Source: Gammaproteobacteria bacterium (lineage in GTDB: Bacteria; Pseudomonadota; Gammaproteobacteria; GCA-002705445; GCA-002716945). From it: a stretch of 64,000 nt of DNA. Location of the stretch: assembly GCA_018667355.1 (NCBI GenBank), contig JABIVC010000016.1, forward strand, positions 1-64,000, in the 5' to 3' direction. Of this stretch, positions 52,815 through 64,000 are shown piece by piece (the stretch's first letter is position 1; each line of letters starts with the position of its first letter). The notes under the pieces were generated by a model. It did not search any database, was not told where the DNA came from, and saw only the letters and a list, made by a program, of their open reading frames with translations. The translations under genes were made by a program, and so were the position numbers.

Positions 52815-53824
52815 TAATTGTTAGCTAAAATCTTAGCTACATCTAGCATTCTATTTGAGAAACCCCACTCATTGTCATACCAAGAACAGATTTTGAAAAA
52901 CTTATTATTCATAACCCTAGATAGACTTTCATCATAAACAGATGAATAAGATGAATGATTAAAGTCAATTGACACCAATGGTTCTGAATTATAACCAAGT
53001 ATTCCTGAAAGTTCATTTTCTGATGCTTTTTTAATTATAGAATTAATTTCATCCAGAGATGATTCTTGTTTTACATTAATACATAGATCAACAAGAGACA
53101 CATTAATAGTCGGAACTCTGATAGCAAAACCGTCTAGCTTACCATTTAGTTCTGGAAGCACTAAGCCAACTGCAGACGCTGCACCAGTCTTTGCTGGTAT
53201 CATTGATTGAGTAGCTGATCTTGCTCTTCTTAAATCTGAATGATAGACGTCTGTCAATACTTGATCATTTGTATAAGAATGAATAGTTGTCATTATTCCA
53301 CTTTCAACGGTTAATTCTGCATGAATGTTTTTAATTAACGGAGCTAAACAATTAGTTGTACAAGAAGCATTCGAGACAATCTTATGAGAATCATTTAATA
53401 TTTCATGATTAACGCCATATACAATTGTTGCATCTACATTTGAGGCTGGAGCGGATATTAATACCTTTTTAGCACCAGCATCTATATGGCTCATTGACTT
53501 TTCTTTAGATGCAAAAAAACCAGTGCATTCCATTACTACGTCAATATTCAATTCCTTCCATGGTAACTTAGAAGGATCTCTTTCACTGAGAACAAGTACC
53601 TCGTCTTTATCGTCGATAATTATTTTATTATTCTTTATTTGAACGCTTTTCCCAAAAGGGCCATGTGCCGTATCGTATTTTAAAAGATGTGCGTTAATTT
53701 CTGTATCGCCTAAATCATTTATTGCAACAATATTTATTTCACTATTATTGCCACTCTCATAGTTGGCTCTAAAAACATTTCTGCCAATTCTTCCGAACCC
53801 ATTTATTGCTACATTTATAGTCAT
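52814..53824 (-). CDS. gap: Type I glyceraldehyde-3-phosphate dehydrogenase
   Basis: [42 protein letters not shown]. Confidence 0.97.
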   Translation of the reverse strand: MTINVAINGFGRIGRNVFRANYESGNNSEINIVAINDLGDTEINAHLLKYDTAHGPFGKSVQIKNNKIIIDDKDEVLVLSERDPSKLPWKELNIDVVMECTGFFASKEKSMSHIDAGAKKVLISAPASNVDATIVYGVNHEILNDSHKIVSNASCTTNCLAPLIKNIHAELTVESGIMTTIHSYTNDQVLTDVYHSDLRRARSATQSMIPAKTGAASAVGLVLPELNGKLDGFAIRVPTINVSLVDLCINVKQESSLDEINSIIKKASENELSGILGYNSEPLVSIDFNHSSYSSVYDESLSRVMNNKFFKICSWYDNEWGFSNRMLDVAKILANN

Positions 53825-53828
53825 AGTG

Positions 53829-55823
53829 TCACCCGTTTTTTTTAATTAATTTTTTAGTTTGTTTTATAACATTAGATATTGTAAATCCAAAGTGTTTCAA
53901 TGCTTTATCTCCAGGAGCAGATACGCCAAAAGTATCCATTGTTATTTTTACACCTTTCTTGCCTATTAGTTTATCCCAACATACACCGATACCAGCTTCA
54001 ACTGCTAGAATGTTATCAAAGTCATCAGGGATCAATTTATTTTGATATGACTTAGGTTGAGATAAAAATTCTTCCAAACAAGGAACAGATACTACTCTGA
54101 TATTCAAACCATCTTTTGTTAATTTATTTGCAGCTTCAAGACATAAATGAGTCTCAGACCCAGATGACAGAAGTATCGCATCAATCTTATGACTACAATC
54201 TTGTAAAATATAACCACCTTTTTTAATAGATGTAATTTGAGCATTTGTCCTTTTTAACTCTGGTAAAGTTTGTCTTGTTAAAACTAGTGAGGAAGGTCCA
54301 TGTAATTTTTCTAAACTAGATTTCCAGGATATAGCTGTCTCTGTAACGTCTGCAGGTCTCCAGACACTCATTCCAGGTATTATCCGCAGTGAAGTTAATT
54401 GTTCTACAGCCTGATGTGTTGGACCATCTTCACCTAGACCAATAGAGTCATGTGTAAACACATTAATTATAGGTAGGTGCATCAAAGCAGACATTCTAAT
54501 GGCATTTTTAGCATATTCAGAAAATATTAAAAAGGTACTTCCATAAGGTCTAAAACCTCCATGTAAGAAGATACCGTTATTTATTGCACACATACCAAAT
54601 TCTCTTACACCATAATGAATATATTTCCCAGATGCATCTTTCTTGCTAAATGGTTTTGATTCTGGCCAAAAAACTAAATTTGATTCTTTAAGGTCTGCTG
54701 ATCCTCCAATGAGTTCAGGTAAAGATGGTCCAATATGTTCCAAGACCACTTGAGAAGACTTTCTCGTGGCCATAGATTTATCATTTTTTTCTATTAAGGA
54801 ATCTATTTTCTTCGTAAAACTAGATGGGAGTTTATTTTTTAGTCTTCTTTGTAACTCAGTATATAGTTTTGGGTATGATTTTTTATAAGAATTTAATTGT
54901 TTATTCCAATTTTGTTCTAAAGTTTTGCCAGATTTTTTTGCATCCCATTCTTTATAAATATATTTAGGTATATGGAATGGCTTAAATTCCCATCCTAGAT
55001 TTTTCCTCGTTAATAACACCTCTGATTCTCCTAGAGGTGCTCCATGTATGCCACTTGTACCTTGCTTATTAGGTGAACCACACCCAATAGTTGTTTTCAT
55101 ACAAATTATGGTTGGTTTTGATAATTCTCGTTTAGCTCTAGATATAGATTGCTCTATCGAGCCAAAATCATGACCATCAATATTATTTATAACATTCCAG
55201 CCATATGATTCGAACCTCTTTTCAATATTTTCTGTGAAGGCAATTGAAATATCTCCATCTATAGAGATATTATTCATATCATAAATTAAGATTAGTTTAT
55301 TGAGTCCTAAAGTACCTGCAAGTGAACATACCTCATGAGAAATACCCTCCATCAAACAACCATCACCGCTAAATACATAAGTATAGTGGTCAATCAAGTT
55401 ATGGCCTTTTTTATTAAATTCGCTAGCCAGAGATTTTTCAGCTATTGCCATTCCAACTGCATTTGCTAAGCCTTGTCCTAAAGGGCCGGTTGTAGTCTCA
55501 ACACCTGGAGTAATATCACATTCTGGGTGTCCTGGAGTAATAGACTTTAATTGTCTAAAATTTTTTATATCATCTATAGATAACTTATATCCAGTTAAAT
55601 GTAATAAAGAATATAGGAGCATCGAGCCATGACCATTTGATAATACAAACCTATCTCGGTTTATCCAGTTTGGATTACTAGGGTTATGTTTTAAGAATTT
55701 TTTCCATAAAACATATGCTATATCTGCCATGCCCATTGGAGCACCTGGATGACCAGATTTAGCTTTTTCTACGGCATCTAAACTTAAAAATCTTATAGCA
55801 TTTGAAAATTCTTTTTTATTCAT
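53829..55823 (-). CDS. tkt: Transketolase
   Basis: [52 protein letters not shown]. Confidence 0.97.
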   Translation of the reverse strand: MNKKEFSNAIRFLSLDAVEKAKSGHPGAPMGMADIAYVLWKKFLKHNPSNPNWINRDRFVLSNGHGSMLLYSLLHLTGYKLSIDDIKNFRQLKSITPGHPECDITPGVETTTGPLGQGLANAVGMAIAEKSLASEFNKKGHNLIDHYTYVFSGDGCLMEGISHEVCSLAGTLGLNKLILIYDMNNISIDGDISIAFTENIEKRFESYGWNVINNIDGHDFGSIEQSISRAKRELSKPTIICMKTTIGCGSPNKQGTSGIHGAPLGESEVLLTRKNLGWEFKPFHIPKYIYKEWDAKKSGKTLEQNWNKQLNSYKKSYPKLYTELQRRLKNKLPSSFTKKIDSLIEKNDKSMATRKSSQVVLEHIGPSLPELIGGSADLKESNLVFWPESKPFSKKDASGKYIHYGVREFGMCAINNGIFLHGGFRPYGSTFLIFSEYAKNAIRMSALMHLPIINVFTHDSIGLGEDGPTHQAVEQLTSLRIIPGMSVWRPADVTETAISWKSSLEKLHGPSSLVLTRQTLPELKRTNAQITSIKKGGYILQDCSHKIDAILLSSGSETHLCLEAANKLTKDGLNIRVVSVPCLEEFLSQPKSYQNKLIPDDFDNILAVEAGIGVCWDKLIGKKGVKITMDTFGVSAPGDKALKHFGFTISNVIKQTKKLIKKNG

Positions 55824-55836
55824 ATTTTATAGTTAC

Positions 55837-56391
55837 TCAGCTTCTCCATTTAATTGAACAGCCAATGCTTGGTGTCTGTTCCAGTGGGCCTTTACCAGTT
55901 CTAGAAATCAAAAACATTGCTTTAAAAAGGTCGCTTTGATTTGGATTATTTGATGCTTCCCGCCCTCTATCATCAAATCTGCCACGGTATTGTAACTCAA
56001 GATTAGCATTATAACCAAAGAAATCAGGTGTACATACCGAGTTGTATTTTTTAGCTACTGATTGATCAGTATCAATGAGGTATGGAAAACCAAAACCGTT
56101 CTTTTTTGAAACTACTTTCATGTTATCAAATGAATCATCAGGAAAAGATATAAAATCGTTTGGGTTTATGGCAACACAACCAATCCCCTTCATAGCCAAA
56201 ACATCAGTTTCTACAACCAATTTTTCCAAAATAACTTTAACATACGGACAATGGTTGCAAATAAACATCACCAGCAATCCTTTAGGGCCAGCACAATTTT
56301 CCAGACTCCAGGTTTTATCATCTGTCCCTTTCAGGCTAAAATCATAGGCTTTTTGGTTGAAATCACATACTGGAGTAGATAATTCTGTCAT
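55837..56391 (-). CDS. Thioredoxin-fold redoxin family protein
   Basis: MFICNHCPYVKVILEKL; CTPDFFGYNANLELQYRGRFDD. Confidence 0.88.
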   Translation of the reverse strand: MTELSTPVCDFNQKAYDFSLKGTDDKTWSLENCAGPKGLLVMFICNHCPYVKVILEKLVVETDVLAMKGIGCVAINPNDFISFPDDSFDNMKVVSKKNGFGFPYLIDTDQSVAKKYNSVCTPDFFGYNANLELQYRGRFDDRGREASNNPNQSDLFKAMFLISRTGKGPLEQTPSIGCSIKWRS

Positions 56392-56509
56392 GATAATTAA
56401 TTGAATAACCTCTAATGTAACCTTATTATATAAATAGTTAGTCTATTTATTTGTTTAATACGAGAATATTGATGATATAATACATCATTTTCAGGCAACT
56501 TAGTATCTT

Positions 56510-58426
56510 ATGGCCAATTCAAATTTATCAAAGAGTAAACAAAAAGAGATTAAAGAATTAATCGAAATTGGGAGGAAACAGGGTTATTTAACTGTTTCTG
56601 CCATCAATGATTTATTACCAGATAATCTATTTGACACTGACCAGATTGGTCAAATTACGAAATTAATCACCGATCTTAAAATAAAAGTAGTTGAGTCAGC
56701 TAAAGATGCTGAGGAAGAAACCACTCTCAATGATGAAGAAGTAACAGATGATGAAGATACGGATATAAGCGAAGAAGAAGCCGTAGAAGTCTTATCTAGT
56801 CTAGATGAAGAGTTTGGAAGAACATCAGACCCAGTTAGAATGTACATGCGTGAAATGGGGACAGTGGAATTACTCAATAGAGCTGGAGAAATAGTAATTG
56901 CAAAAAAAATTGAAGCAGGTCAAAAATTAATAAATCAAGCAATCCAGAGATTCCCTGAATCAGCATCATTTTTTACACAAGTATTTACTGAAATAGAAGA
57001 TGAGGAAAAAATAGACTCTCTAATATCTGATTATATTTTAGATATAAAATCAGATGCCTCCGAAGAGTTTAAAACGGAACAGTTGCCACCTAATAGCCCA
57101 AATATTCTCAAGCAAGCAGAAGAAAAAGATGGTAAAGAAGTTGAGGTTGCTCAAATAACTGATGATGGTCAGGTAACGGATGATAATGAAGATGAAGAAG
57201 AGGAAGTAATAGATAATTCGCCAGATAAAGAATTAGTTATTACCGCAGTGAATGAGATTAATGGTTTATACCTAGAATATAGTACATACAAAAGTAAAAA
57301 AGATGATAGATATAAAGAAATATTTGATTCTATTAGAGATAAAACTTCGTGTTTTAAATTTTCAACTTTGTTTAAAGAAAAGCTTACTTCAAGAATTGAA
57401 AGTATCACTGCTTTAATTGCGAAATACGAAAAAGAAATTAGAAAGATTTGTATAGAAACTCTAAAGATACCCAAGAAAGTATTAATAACAAAATTTAAAG
57501 ATAGTAACTTTAGCAATCTTGAATTTACCGAAGAATACATCAATGAATCTAAAATGGATGATAATGAAAGGGAATTGACTAGAAATCAGCTGAAGAAATT
57601 CCAAAAGAAACTTCATGCGATCGAAGAAAATCAAGATGTGTCTATAAATGAAATTAAAATCATAAATAAAGATAGAAGAATTGGTGAAATAAAAGAAAAA
57701 AATGCTAAAAAAGAAATGGTTGAAGCTAATTTGAGACTAGTAATTTCTATTGCTAAAAAATATACAAATAGAGGATTGCAGTTCTTAGATTTAATTCAAG
57801 AGGGAAATATAGGTTTAATGAAAGCTGTTGATAAATTTGAATATAGAAGGGGTTATAAGTTTTCTACATATGCAACATGGTGGATTAGACAAGCAATTAC
57901 TAGATCTATTGCTGACCAAGCAAGAACAATAAGAATCCCTGTGCATATGATTGAAACAATAAATAAACTAAATAGAATCCAACGAAAACTGTTACAAGAG
58001 AATGGGAAAGAAGCAACACCAGAAGAGTTAGCTGAACATATGGAGATGCCAGAAGATAAGGTGAGAAGAGTCTTAAAAATTGCAAAAGAGCCGATCTCAA
58101 TGGAATCACCTGTAGGTGATGATGAAGACTCTCATTTAGGTGATTTTATCGAGGATGAACACGCACAAAAACCACTCGATGAAACTATTAATACTGGGCT
58201 AGCAGATTCAACAAGAGATATACTTGGGAGTTTGACACCAAGAGAGGCCAAAGTACTGAGGATGAGATTTGGAATTGATATGAATACTGATCATACTCTT
58301 GAAGAAGTAGGTAAACAATTTGATGTTACAAGGGAACGCATAAGACAGATAGAAGCAAAAGCATTAAGAAAACTTCGACATCCATCGAGAGCTCATAACT
58401 TGAAAAGTTTTTTAGACAATGACTGA
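56510..58426 (+). CDS. rpoD: RNA polymerase sigma factor RpoD (sigma70)
   Basis: [61 protein letters not shown]-terminal HTH. Confidence 0.98.
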   Translation: MANSNLSKSKQKEIKELIEIGRKQGYLTVSAINDLLPDNLFDTDQIGQITKLITDLKIKVVESAKDAEEETTLNDEEVTDDEDTDISEEEAVEVLSSLDEEFGRTSDPVRMYMREMGTVELLNRAGEIVIAKKIEAGQKLINQAIQRFPESASFFTQVFTEIEDEEKIDSLISDYILDIKSDASEEFKTEQLPPNSPNILKQAEEKDGKEVEVAQITDDGQVTDDNEDEEEEVIDNSPDKELVITAVNEINGLYLEYSTYKSKKDDRYKEIFDSIRDKTSCFKFSTLFKEKLTSRIESITALIAKYEKEIRKICIETLKIPKKVLITKFKDSNFSNLEFTEEYINESKMDDNERELTRNQLKKFQKKLHAIEENQDVSINEIKIINKDRRIGEIKEKNAKKEMVEANLRLVISIAKKYTNRGLQFLDLIQEGNIGLMKAVDKFEYRRGYKFSTYATWWIRQAITRSIADQARTIRIPVHMIETINKLNRIQRKLLQENGKEATPEELAEHMEMPEDKVRRVLKIAKEPISMESPVGDDEDSHLGDFIEDEHAQKPLDETINTGLADSTRDILGSLTPREAKVLRMRFGIDMNTDHTLEEVGKQFDVTRERIRQIEAKALRKLRHPSRAHNLKSFLDND

Positions 58427-58889
58427 TAAAGCAATATTTGCAGCTGGATGTTTTTGGGGTATTGAAGATAAGTTTTCTACAGTAAAAGGTGTTGTAGAAA
58501 CAGAAGTTGGGTATATTGGTGGTAAGACTAAGAATCCAACATATGAGGAAATATGCCGAGGTGACACATTTCATGCCGAAGCAGTTAGAGTTTTTTATAA
58601 TAAAGAAATAATTACTTATGATCAGCTCTTGGACTTATTTTTTGAAATACATGATCCAACAACGCTGAATAGTCAAGGACCAGATTTTGGCACACAGTAT
58701 AGGTCAGCAATATTCTGTCAAAATGACTTTGAAATGCTTTCTAGTGAAAATAAAATAAAAGAATTGAATAGAAGCAAATTTAACAATAAGATAGTTACCA
58801 CAATTGAACTTAATGATGATTTTTGGATAGCTGAAGAATATCATCAAAAGTATTTAAAAAAGAAGAAATTTAATTTTTTTATTAAATAA
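58419..58889 (+). CDS. msrA: Peptide-methionine (S)-S-oxide reductase MsrA
   Basis: [37 protein letters not shown]. Confidence 0.96.
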   Translation: MTDKAIFAAGCFWGIEDKFSTVKGVVETEVGYIGGKTKNPTYEEICRGDTFHAEAVRVFYNKEIITYDQLLDLFFEIHDPTTLNSQGPDFGTQYRSAIFCQNDFEMLSSENKIKELNRSKFNNKIVTTIELNDDFWIAEEYHQKYLKKKKFNFFIK

Positions 58890-58891
58890 TC

Positions 58892-58965
58892 GGGCCTGTA
58901 GCTCAGTTGGTTAGAGCAGTGGACTCATAATCCATTGGTCGGAGGTTCGAGTCCTCCCGGGCCCA
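58892..58965 (+). tRNA. tRNA with CAT anticodon (tRNA-Ile2 or elongator tRNA-Met; Ile2 favoured)
   Basis: Cloverleaf GGGCCTG/CGGGCCC, anticodon loop CTCATAA, T arm GGAGG-TTCGAGT-CCTCC, discriminator A. Specificity cannot be settled by eye. Confidence 0.93.
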
Positions 58966-59041
58966 AGTAAAAGCACTTTCAGACATTCTCACAAGAGAAA
59001 TTGACCACCTCAAACACCATTATAACCCTTATTTGACTTGA

Positions 59042-59194
59042 CTTAAACAATCTAAAATAAAAGTTCAAGCTGCAATTCAAGGAGATAATATTAGGGTTTC
59101 TGGTAAAAAAAGAGATGAATTACAGCAGACCATTCGGCTTATAAAAGATAAAAAGTACAATATCCCAATCCAATTTGATAATTTTAGAGACTAA
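59042..59194 (+). pseudogene. yajQ: Decayed C-terminal fragment of a YajQ (DUF520) family protein
   Basis: Reads [50 protein letters not shown], matching the YajQ C-terminus; preceded in frame by a TGA and no N-terminal domain is present. Confidence 0.85.
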
Positions 59195-59287
59195 TAAAAT
59201 TTGTTTCATTTTAGTCCCAATCAAATTTTTTAATATTTAATTTCATCTACTCTTGTAATTAATAAAATTGGACATATGTTATATAGT

Positions 59288-61873
59288 ATGAATATAAATA
59301 AATTAACCAAAAAATTTAGAGATATGTTAGCAGAAGCGCAACATATTGCCCATAATAATAATCAGCAGTTTGTTGAGGGATTACATTTATTGCAGGCATT
59401 TATCAGTGATGACTGTTTAGCTAAAAGAATATTGTTAAAACACCCTGGAAATTTTTATGAACTACAACATCAAGTAAATTCAGAAATTAAAAAATTACCA
59501 ACTGTTGAAGGGGATAATGCTGCGATGGAAATGTCAAAATCTATAGCGGACATCCTACAAAAATCTGAGATTTTAATGAAAGAATTATTTGACCAATATA
59601 TTGCTACGGATATAGGCTTGGCAGCTAGTTTAGAAAATGAGCATATCAGCAATATTTTAAGCAATTCTGGATATAACTTAGGAAAAATTAAATCATCAAT
59701 TAAAGAATCTAGAAAAAACATGAAAGTAGATTCTGAGGATTTTGAGGGAGAGAGTGAGGTTTTAAAAAAATACACAATTGATTTAACACAACTTGCAGAA
59801 ACCGGAAAGTTAGATCCAGTCATTGGGAGGGATACAGAGATAAGAAGAGTAATTCAAGTATTACAAAGAAGGACCAAGAATAATCCTGTTTTGATTGGTG
59901 ACCCTGGAGTAGGAAAAACTGCAATTGCTGAAGGTCTTGCACAAAGAATTATTAACAATGAAGTTCCAGAGGGATTAAAAAATAAAAAATTACTACAGTT
60001 GGATCTTAGCGCAATAGTAGCTGGTTCTAAATTCAGAGGGGAATTTGAAGAAAGGCTTAAGAATATCTTAAAAGAAATAACCAAACACCAAGATAAATTT
60101 ATTATATTTATCGATGAGCTACACACAATGGTTGGCGCTGGAAAAGCAGAAGGATCTATGGATGCAGGCAATATGCTAAAACCAGCATTAGCACGAGGAG
60201 AATTACATTGTATCGGAGCTACAACATTAGATGAATATAGAGAATATGTTGAAAAAGATGCAGCTCTTGAGAGAAGGTTTCAAAAAGTTTTAATCAATGA
60301 ACCAAGTACTGAAGATACAATCGCAATACTCAGAGGTTTAAAAGAAAGGTATGAAATACATCATGGTGTAACGGTAACTGATACTGCTCTTATTGCAGCT
60401 GTAAATCTCTCATCCAGATATATAACAGATAGGAATTTGCCAGACAAAGCAATAGATTTAATTGATGAAGCAGCAAGTCTAATACGGATGGAAATTGATT
60501 CTAAGCCTGAAAAAATGGATAGATTAGATCGAAAAATAATACAGTTTAAAATTGAGATAGAAGCTCTCAAAAAGGACTCAGATACAGAATCTAACAAAAG
60601 AAAATTGGGGTTAGAAAAAAATCTATCTGAATTGACAAAAAAATATCAAACTCTTGAAAAAGTATGGACCTCAGAAAAATCTATGGTAACGGGAGCTAAA
60701 AATCTAAAAAGTAAATTAGAAAAAACAAAACAAGATTTAGAAAATGCCAGAAGAAATAATGATTTCGCAAAAATGTCAGAACTTCAATATGGACTTATAC
60801 CAGAAATAGAAAATAAAATTAAATTATCTGATAAAAACAATTCTGGAGAATTAAAATTATTAAGAAATAAAGTAACTGATGATATAGTAGCGGATATTGT
60901 TTCAAGATGGACCGGTATACCTGTTAATACAATTTTACAAAGTGAGAAAGATAAATTATTAAAAATCGAAGAAAGTCTGTCTAAATTTGTAATAGGTCAA
61001 GAAAAAGCAATATCTTCAATAGCAAATGCTATTAGAAGATCTAGGTCAGGTATAGCAGACCCTAGTAAACCAATTGGCGTATTTCTGTTTTTAGGTCCTA
61101 CGGGAGTGGGGAAAACCGAACTAACCAAGCAATTGTCCAATTTTCTTTTTGATTCTAAAGATTCCTTGATACGAATTGATATGTCTGAATATACCGAAAA
61201 ACATAATGCATCTAGATTAGTGGGGGCTCCTCCTGGTTATGTTGGTTATGAACAAGGTGGCTGTTTAACGGAAACAATCAGAAGAAAACCTTATTCAGTA
61301 ATTCTCTTAGATGAAATTGAGAAAGCTCATCCAGAAGTCTTGAATTTATTACTACAAATTTTTGATGATGGACGACTAACAGATGGGCAAGGCCATATTG
61401 TAGACTTTAAAAATACAATTATTATTATGACTTCAAATATAGGTCATAAATCTTCAAATACAAATGATAGGCTAGATGACATAAGAAAAAATACCAAAGA
61501 TGAACTTGAGAATTACTTTAGACCTGAATTTCTAAATCGCATAGATGATATTGTCGCGTTCAATTCTCTTAATATAACTGATATTGAAAAAATTACAGAA
61601 TTACAAATAAATTTATTAAAAGATAGAATATGTGAAGTGACTAACCTAAAAGTTAGTGTCGATAAGAAAGTTATACAATTTATTGCAAAGCAAGGTTATA
61701 GTCCTATTTTTGGCGCACGACCAATTAAAAGAAAAATTCAAGCATTAATTGAAAATAAAATTTCAAAAAAAATGTTGAGTAACGAATTTAAAAATAAGAA
61801 ATATATAAATATTGAATTAGAAGGCAATGAAATATCTGTTATAAATAGTAGTAAGTTACAAGAAGTTTCATAG
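59288..61873 (+). CDS. clpB: Chaperone disaggregase ClpB
   Basis: Two AAA+ domains ([29 protein letters not shown]), coiled M domain, [11 protein letters not shown] starts at 59276; MNINKLT start preferred. Confidence 0.96.
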   Translation: MNINKLTKKFRDMLAEAQHIAHNNNQQFVEGLHLLQAFISDDCLAKRILLKHPGNFYELQHQVNSEIKKLPTVEGDNAAMEMSKSIADILQKSEILMKELFDQYIATDIGLAASLENEHISNILSNSGYNLGKIKSSIKESRKNMKVDSEDFEGESEVLKKYTIDLTQLAETGKLDPVIGRDTEIRRVIQVLQRRTKNNPVLIGDPGVGKTAIAEGLAQRIINNEVPEGLKNKKLLQLDLSAIVAGSKFRGEFEERLKNILKEITKHQDKFIIFIDELHTMVGAGKAEGSMDAGNMLKPALARGELHCIGATTLDEYREYVEKDAALERRFQKVLINEPSTEDTIAILRGLKERYEIHHGVTVTDTALIAAVNLSSRYITDRNLPDKAIDLIDEAASLIRMEIDSKPEKMDRLDRKIIQFKIEIEALKKDSDTESNKRKLGLEKNLSELTKKYQTLEKVWTSEKSMVTGAKNLKSKLEKTKQDLENARRNNDFAKMSELQYGLIPEIENKIKLSDKNNSGELKLLRNKVTDDIVADIVSRWTGIPVNTILQSEKDKLLKIEESLSKFVIGQEKAISSIANAIRRSRSGIADPSKPIGVFLFLGPTGVGKTELTKQLSNFLFDSKDSLIRIDMSEYTEKHNASRLVGAPPGYVGYEQGGCLTETIRRKPYSVILLDEIEKAHPEVLNLLLQIFDDGRLTDGQGHIVDFKNTIIIMTSNIGHKSSNTNDRLDDIRKNTKDELENYFRPEFLNRIDDIVAFNSLNITDIEKITELQINLLKDRICEVTNLKVSVDKKVIQFIAKQGYSPIFGARPIKRKIQALIENKISKKMLSNEFKNKKYINIELEGNEISVINSSKLQEVS

Positions 61874-61947
61874 CCAACCGAGCACGCCTTTAGCTGATGT
61901 GATTCAATATTAGATTTTATACGCTATATATCCTAGTATAATTAAGC

Positions 61948-62139
61948 ATGATCATTGAGTTATATTTAATTATATCAGGGATAATATTTGGACTTGTTTC
62001 CATTTTTCATTTATGCCGTGCTATAAAAAATTTACGATTAATGCTAGGCACCTGGGATACACCAGTGACGCTTTCATGGATTGTTGGGCTATTAACAGGA
62101 ATTATGAGCATTTATGCCTTTAGCTTTCTTCTTAACTGA
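61948..62139 (+). CDS. Small two-TM membrane protein, unknown
   Basis: 63 aa, two hydrophobic segments around LGTWDTPVTLSW. Confidence 0.6.
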   Translation: MIIELYLIISGIIFGLVSIFHLCRAIKNLRLMLGTWDTPVTLSWIVGLLTGIMSIYAFSFLLN

Positions 62140-62376
62140 ATCTACATAGTCTTTTAAACTTTTATCTTTTTCATCTATTCTTTTTTCTTCTCTTTTTTTT
62201 CATCTTTATTCTTATTCATAGTATTAATCATAACAATATCCATGGCTATTTTGATAATATTTGGGATTAGAAGACTACTCTAGCCACACACTTTTCTTTT
62301 CAGATATATCATGAGCCGAGCTTTGCGAGGATCACATAATAAGGTTATCATTTTATAATAACATTTAGGAGGATAT

Positions 62377-62631
62377 ATGATAAATGTACGAGCATTGGCT
62401 TTAACTACTGGAATTTTTGGGGCTTTAACCATGTTTTTTCTTGCATGGTGGTTAATATTAATTGGAGATACACAAGGGCCACAAATTATATTTGAAAGAA
62501 TCTATCCAGGTTTTACTATTACTCCAATGGGTAGCCTCATAGGTGCGTTTTGGGGATTTATAGACTGGGGAATTGCTGGTGCTATTTTTGCCTGGATATA
62601 TAATTGGCTTAACTGCTATTTTAAAAAATAA
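62377..62631 (+). CDS. Small membrane protein (resembles proteins often labelled 'bacteriophage holin')
   Basis: 84 aa, two TM, strong TTAGGAGGATAT RBS. Confidence 0.65.
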   Translation: MINVRALALTTGIFGALTMFFLAWWLILIGDTQGPQIIFERIYPGFTITPMGSLIGAFWGFIDWGIAGAIFAWIYNWLNCYFKK

Positions 62632-62741
62632 TTCTGTTTTATGGGGAATAATTGGCTTTATTGACACAAATCAATGCTTTGGAAAAAAATGATGCGCATA
62701 TTATATTTAATAGGAAATTATCATTGAACGGAGTACATCTG

Positions 62742-63056
62742 ATGTCTTTAAATGAGATGATATTATCTAGTATATCAGCTGGATTTATTGTGATTTTTGC
62801 CGCAGGCTATGCTGTCTTTTATGCATTAAGTAAAATAAAAGAAAATCAAGGATTTTTGTATCTTGGCCATATGTGTTTTGGTTGTTTGATAATTTCCACA
62901 ATATTTTTAATCAATTTATTAAATCTCTCAGGAAGGTGGGAGGTCATTATGCTAGTAATGCTTCTCGGCTATTGGGCTATACCTAAAATGATTTGGTATC
63001 TGAGTGTTGAAGTTAACAATAAAATAATTGGTAAAGAGGAAAATAAAAATAAGTGA
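62742..63056 (+). CDS. Small multi-TM protein upstream of norC, unknown
   Basis: MSLNEMILSS start preferred over the ORF start at 62652; stop overlaps the norC GTG start. Confidence 0.65.
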   Translation: MSLNEMILSSISAGFIVIFAAGYAVFYALSKIKENQGFLYLGHMCFGCLIISTIFLINLLNLSGRWEVIMLVMLLGYWAIPKMIWYLSVEVNNKIIGKEENKNK

Positions 63057-63652
63057 TAAAAAAAGACAAAATTGTTTGGTGGGCCTCAGAAAATTTTTGG
63101 AAAAAATCAGCTATATTTGTAACTGGGTCGATGATTTTAGTTCTAGTACTTCTAACTTTTGATACGATCAATAAAATAACAGCTGGTTCCAAAAGAGTTC
63201 CTGCATACACAGTCATCAATAATCAGATTGACTATAAATACAATAAAACAAGAAATATGTTTGAACCGGTAATTGGCTCTGAGTCTCCTCTATTTGGAAA
63301 TATGCTAACTGCAGAGGAAGCAGAAAATCTCATAAATCTTGGTAAGTTAACGATTCAGGCTAAAAACTGTATGAATTGTCATACGTTGCTAGGCAACGGT
63401 GCTTACTACGCTCCAGATTTAACTAAAGCTTGGTTAGATCCAGGTTGGGGTGCGAAATCTGTCAGAGAGACATTGATGCTAAATTTCCTAATGGACCCTG
63501 AAAACAATGCAAGGACGTTTGGAACGAATAGAAAAATGCCAAATCTAGGACTCACAGAAGCTGAAGCCAAATCAATCATTGCATATTTGAAATGGATGTC
63601 ATCAATTGACACCAATGGCTTTCCTACTAATTTCCAGACAATAAAACAATGA
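63053..63652 (+). CDS. norC: Nitric oxide reductase subunit C (cytochrome c)
   Basis: N-terminal TM anchor; CMNCHTLLGNGAYYAPDLTKAW is a NorC signature region. Confidence 0.93.
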   Translation: MIKKDKIVWWASENFWKKSAIFVTGSMILVLVLLTFDTINKITAGSKRVPAYTVINNQIDYKYNKTRNMFEPVIGSESPLFGNMLTAEEAENLINLGKLTIQAKNCMNCHTLLGNGAYYAPDLTKAWLDPGWGAKSVRETLMLNFLMDPENNARTFGTNRKMPNLGLTEAEAKSIIAYLKWMSSIDTNGFPTNFQTIKQ

Positions 63653-64000
63653 TTAACCTGCACGCTCTTAATACGATACATTTGAATTCGGGTCAAAAAA
63701 TCGCAATAAAATATTTTTCTATGGCTGTTGTAATATTTGTGGTTCAGATTGTTTTTGGTATATTAGCAGGCATACAATTTAACAATCCTGAATTTCTCTA
63801 CCAAATCATAGATTTTAATGTGAATCGTATGGTGCACATAAATGCCATGATTATTTGGTTATTATATGGTTTTATTGGGTCAGTTTATTGGTTGGTTGAA
63901 GACGAGGCTAAAACAGAATTGGTCGGTAAAAAACTAGCAAATTTTGGTTTTTGGGTCTTAACTATTGCTGTATTGATTGTAGTTCTTGTGTTCTTATTTA
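63649..64000 (+). CDS. norB: Nitric oxide reductase subunit B, truncated by the window end
   Basis: My translation from ATG at 63649: MINLHALNTIHLNSGQKIAIKYFSMAVV...RMVHINAMIIWLLYGFIGSVYWLVEDEAKTELVGKKLANFGFW; overlaps the norC stop. Confidence 0.88.
   Translation, partial: MINLHALNTIHLNSGQKIAIKYFSMAVVIFVVQIVFGILAGIQFNNPEFLYQIIDFNVNRMVHINAMIIWLLYGFIGSVYWLVEDEAKTELVGKKLANFGFWVLTIAVLIVVLVFLF

Noticed and set aside
59276-61873. ClpB considered as a variant AAA+ secretion/defence ATPase
   Set aside because: Canonical two-AAA+ ClpB layout with M domain and no type VI secretion neighbours.
62377-62631. Holin-like annotation considered as sign of a prophage
   Set aside because: No lysin, integrase, capsid or tail genes nearby; such small two-TM proteins are often mislabelled as holins.

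Overview
AT-rich, gene-dense chromosomal window that looks like a streamlined gammaproteobacterium, judged from gene families and gene order (inference; the organism is not identified). Almost all of it is housekeeping: folD, dsbA, cytochrome c4, polA, a TRAP transporter, uvrD, the ubiB/ubiJ/ubiE/spoT/rpoZ/gmk block, folA/thyA/lgt, hemL, a serine-glyoxylate aminotransferase/hydroxypyruvate reductase/glycerate kinase cluster, a ubiH-like pair with pepP and ygfB, zapA, ilvA, rpiA, rpsI/rplM, coq7/speD-like/trpCDGE/rpe, a pseudoazurin-like gene, purC, bioD, a fba/pyk/pgk/gap/tkt block, rpoD, msrA, clpB and the start of a norCB locus. There are two tRNA genes. I saw no CRISPR array, rRNA, prophage, transposase or recognisable defence island, and I do not see a convincing wholly new multi-gene system. 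The items most worth a second look are: a decayed YajQ C-terminal fragment (not in the ORF track) just downstream of a tRNA(CAT); two adjacent UbiH-like hydroxylases that both lack the usual Asp of the FAD-binding 'GD' motif; a strongly diverged SpeD-like protein; a lysine-repeat histone-H1-like protein behind an A-tract-rich leader; small membrane proteins leading into norCB; and a small charged ORF interrupted at an A8 tract.
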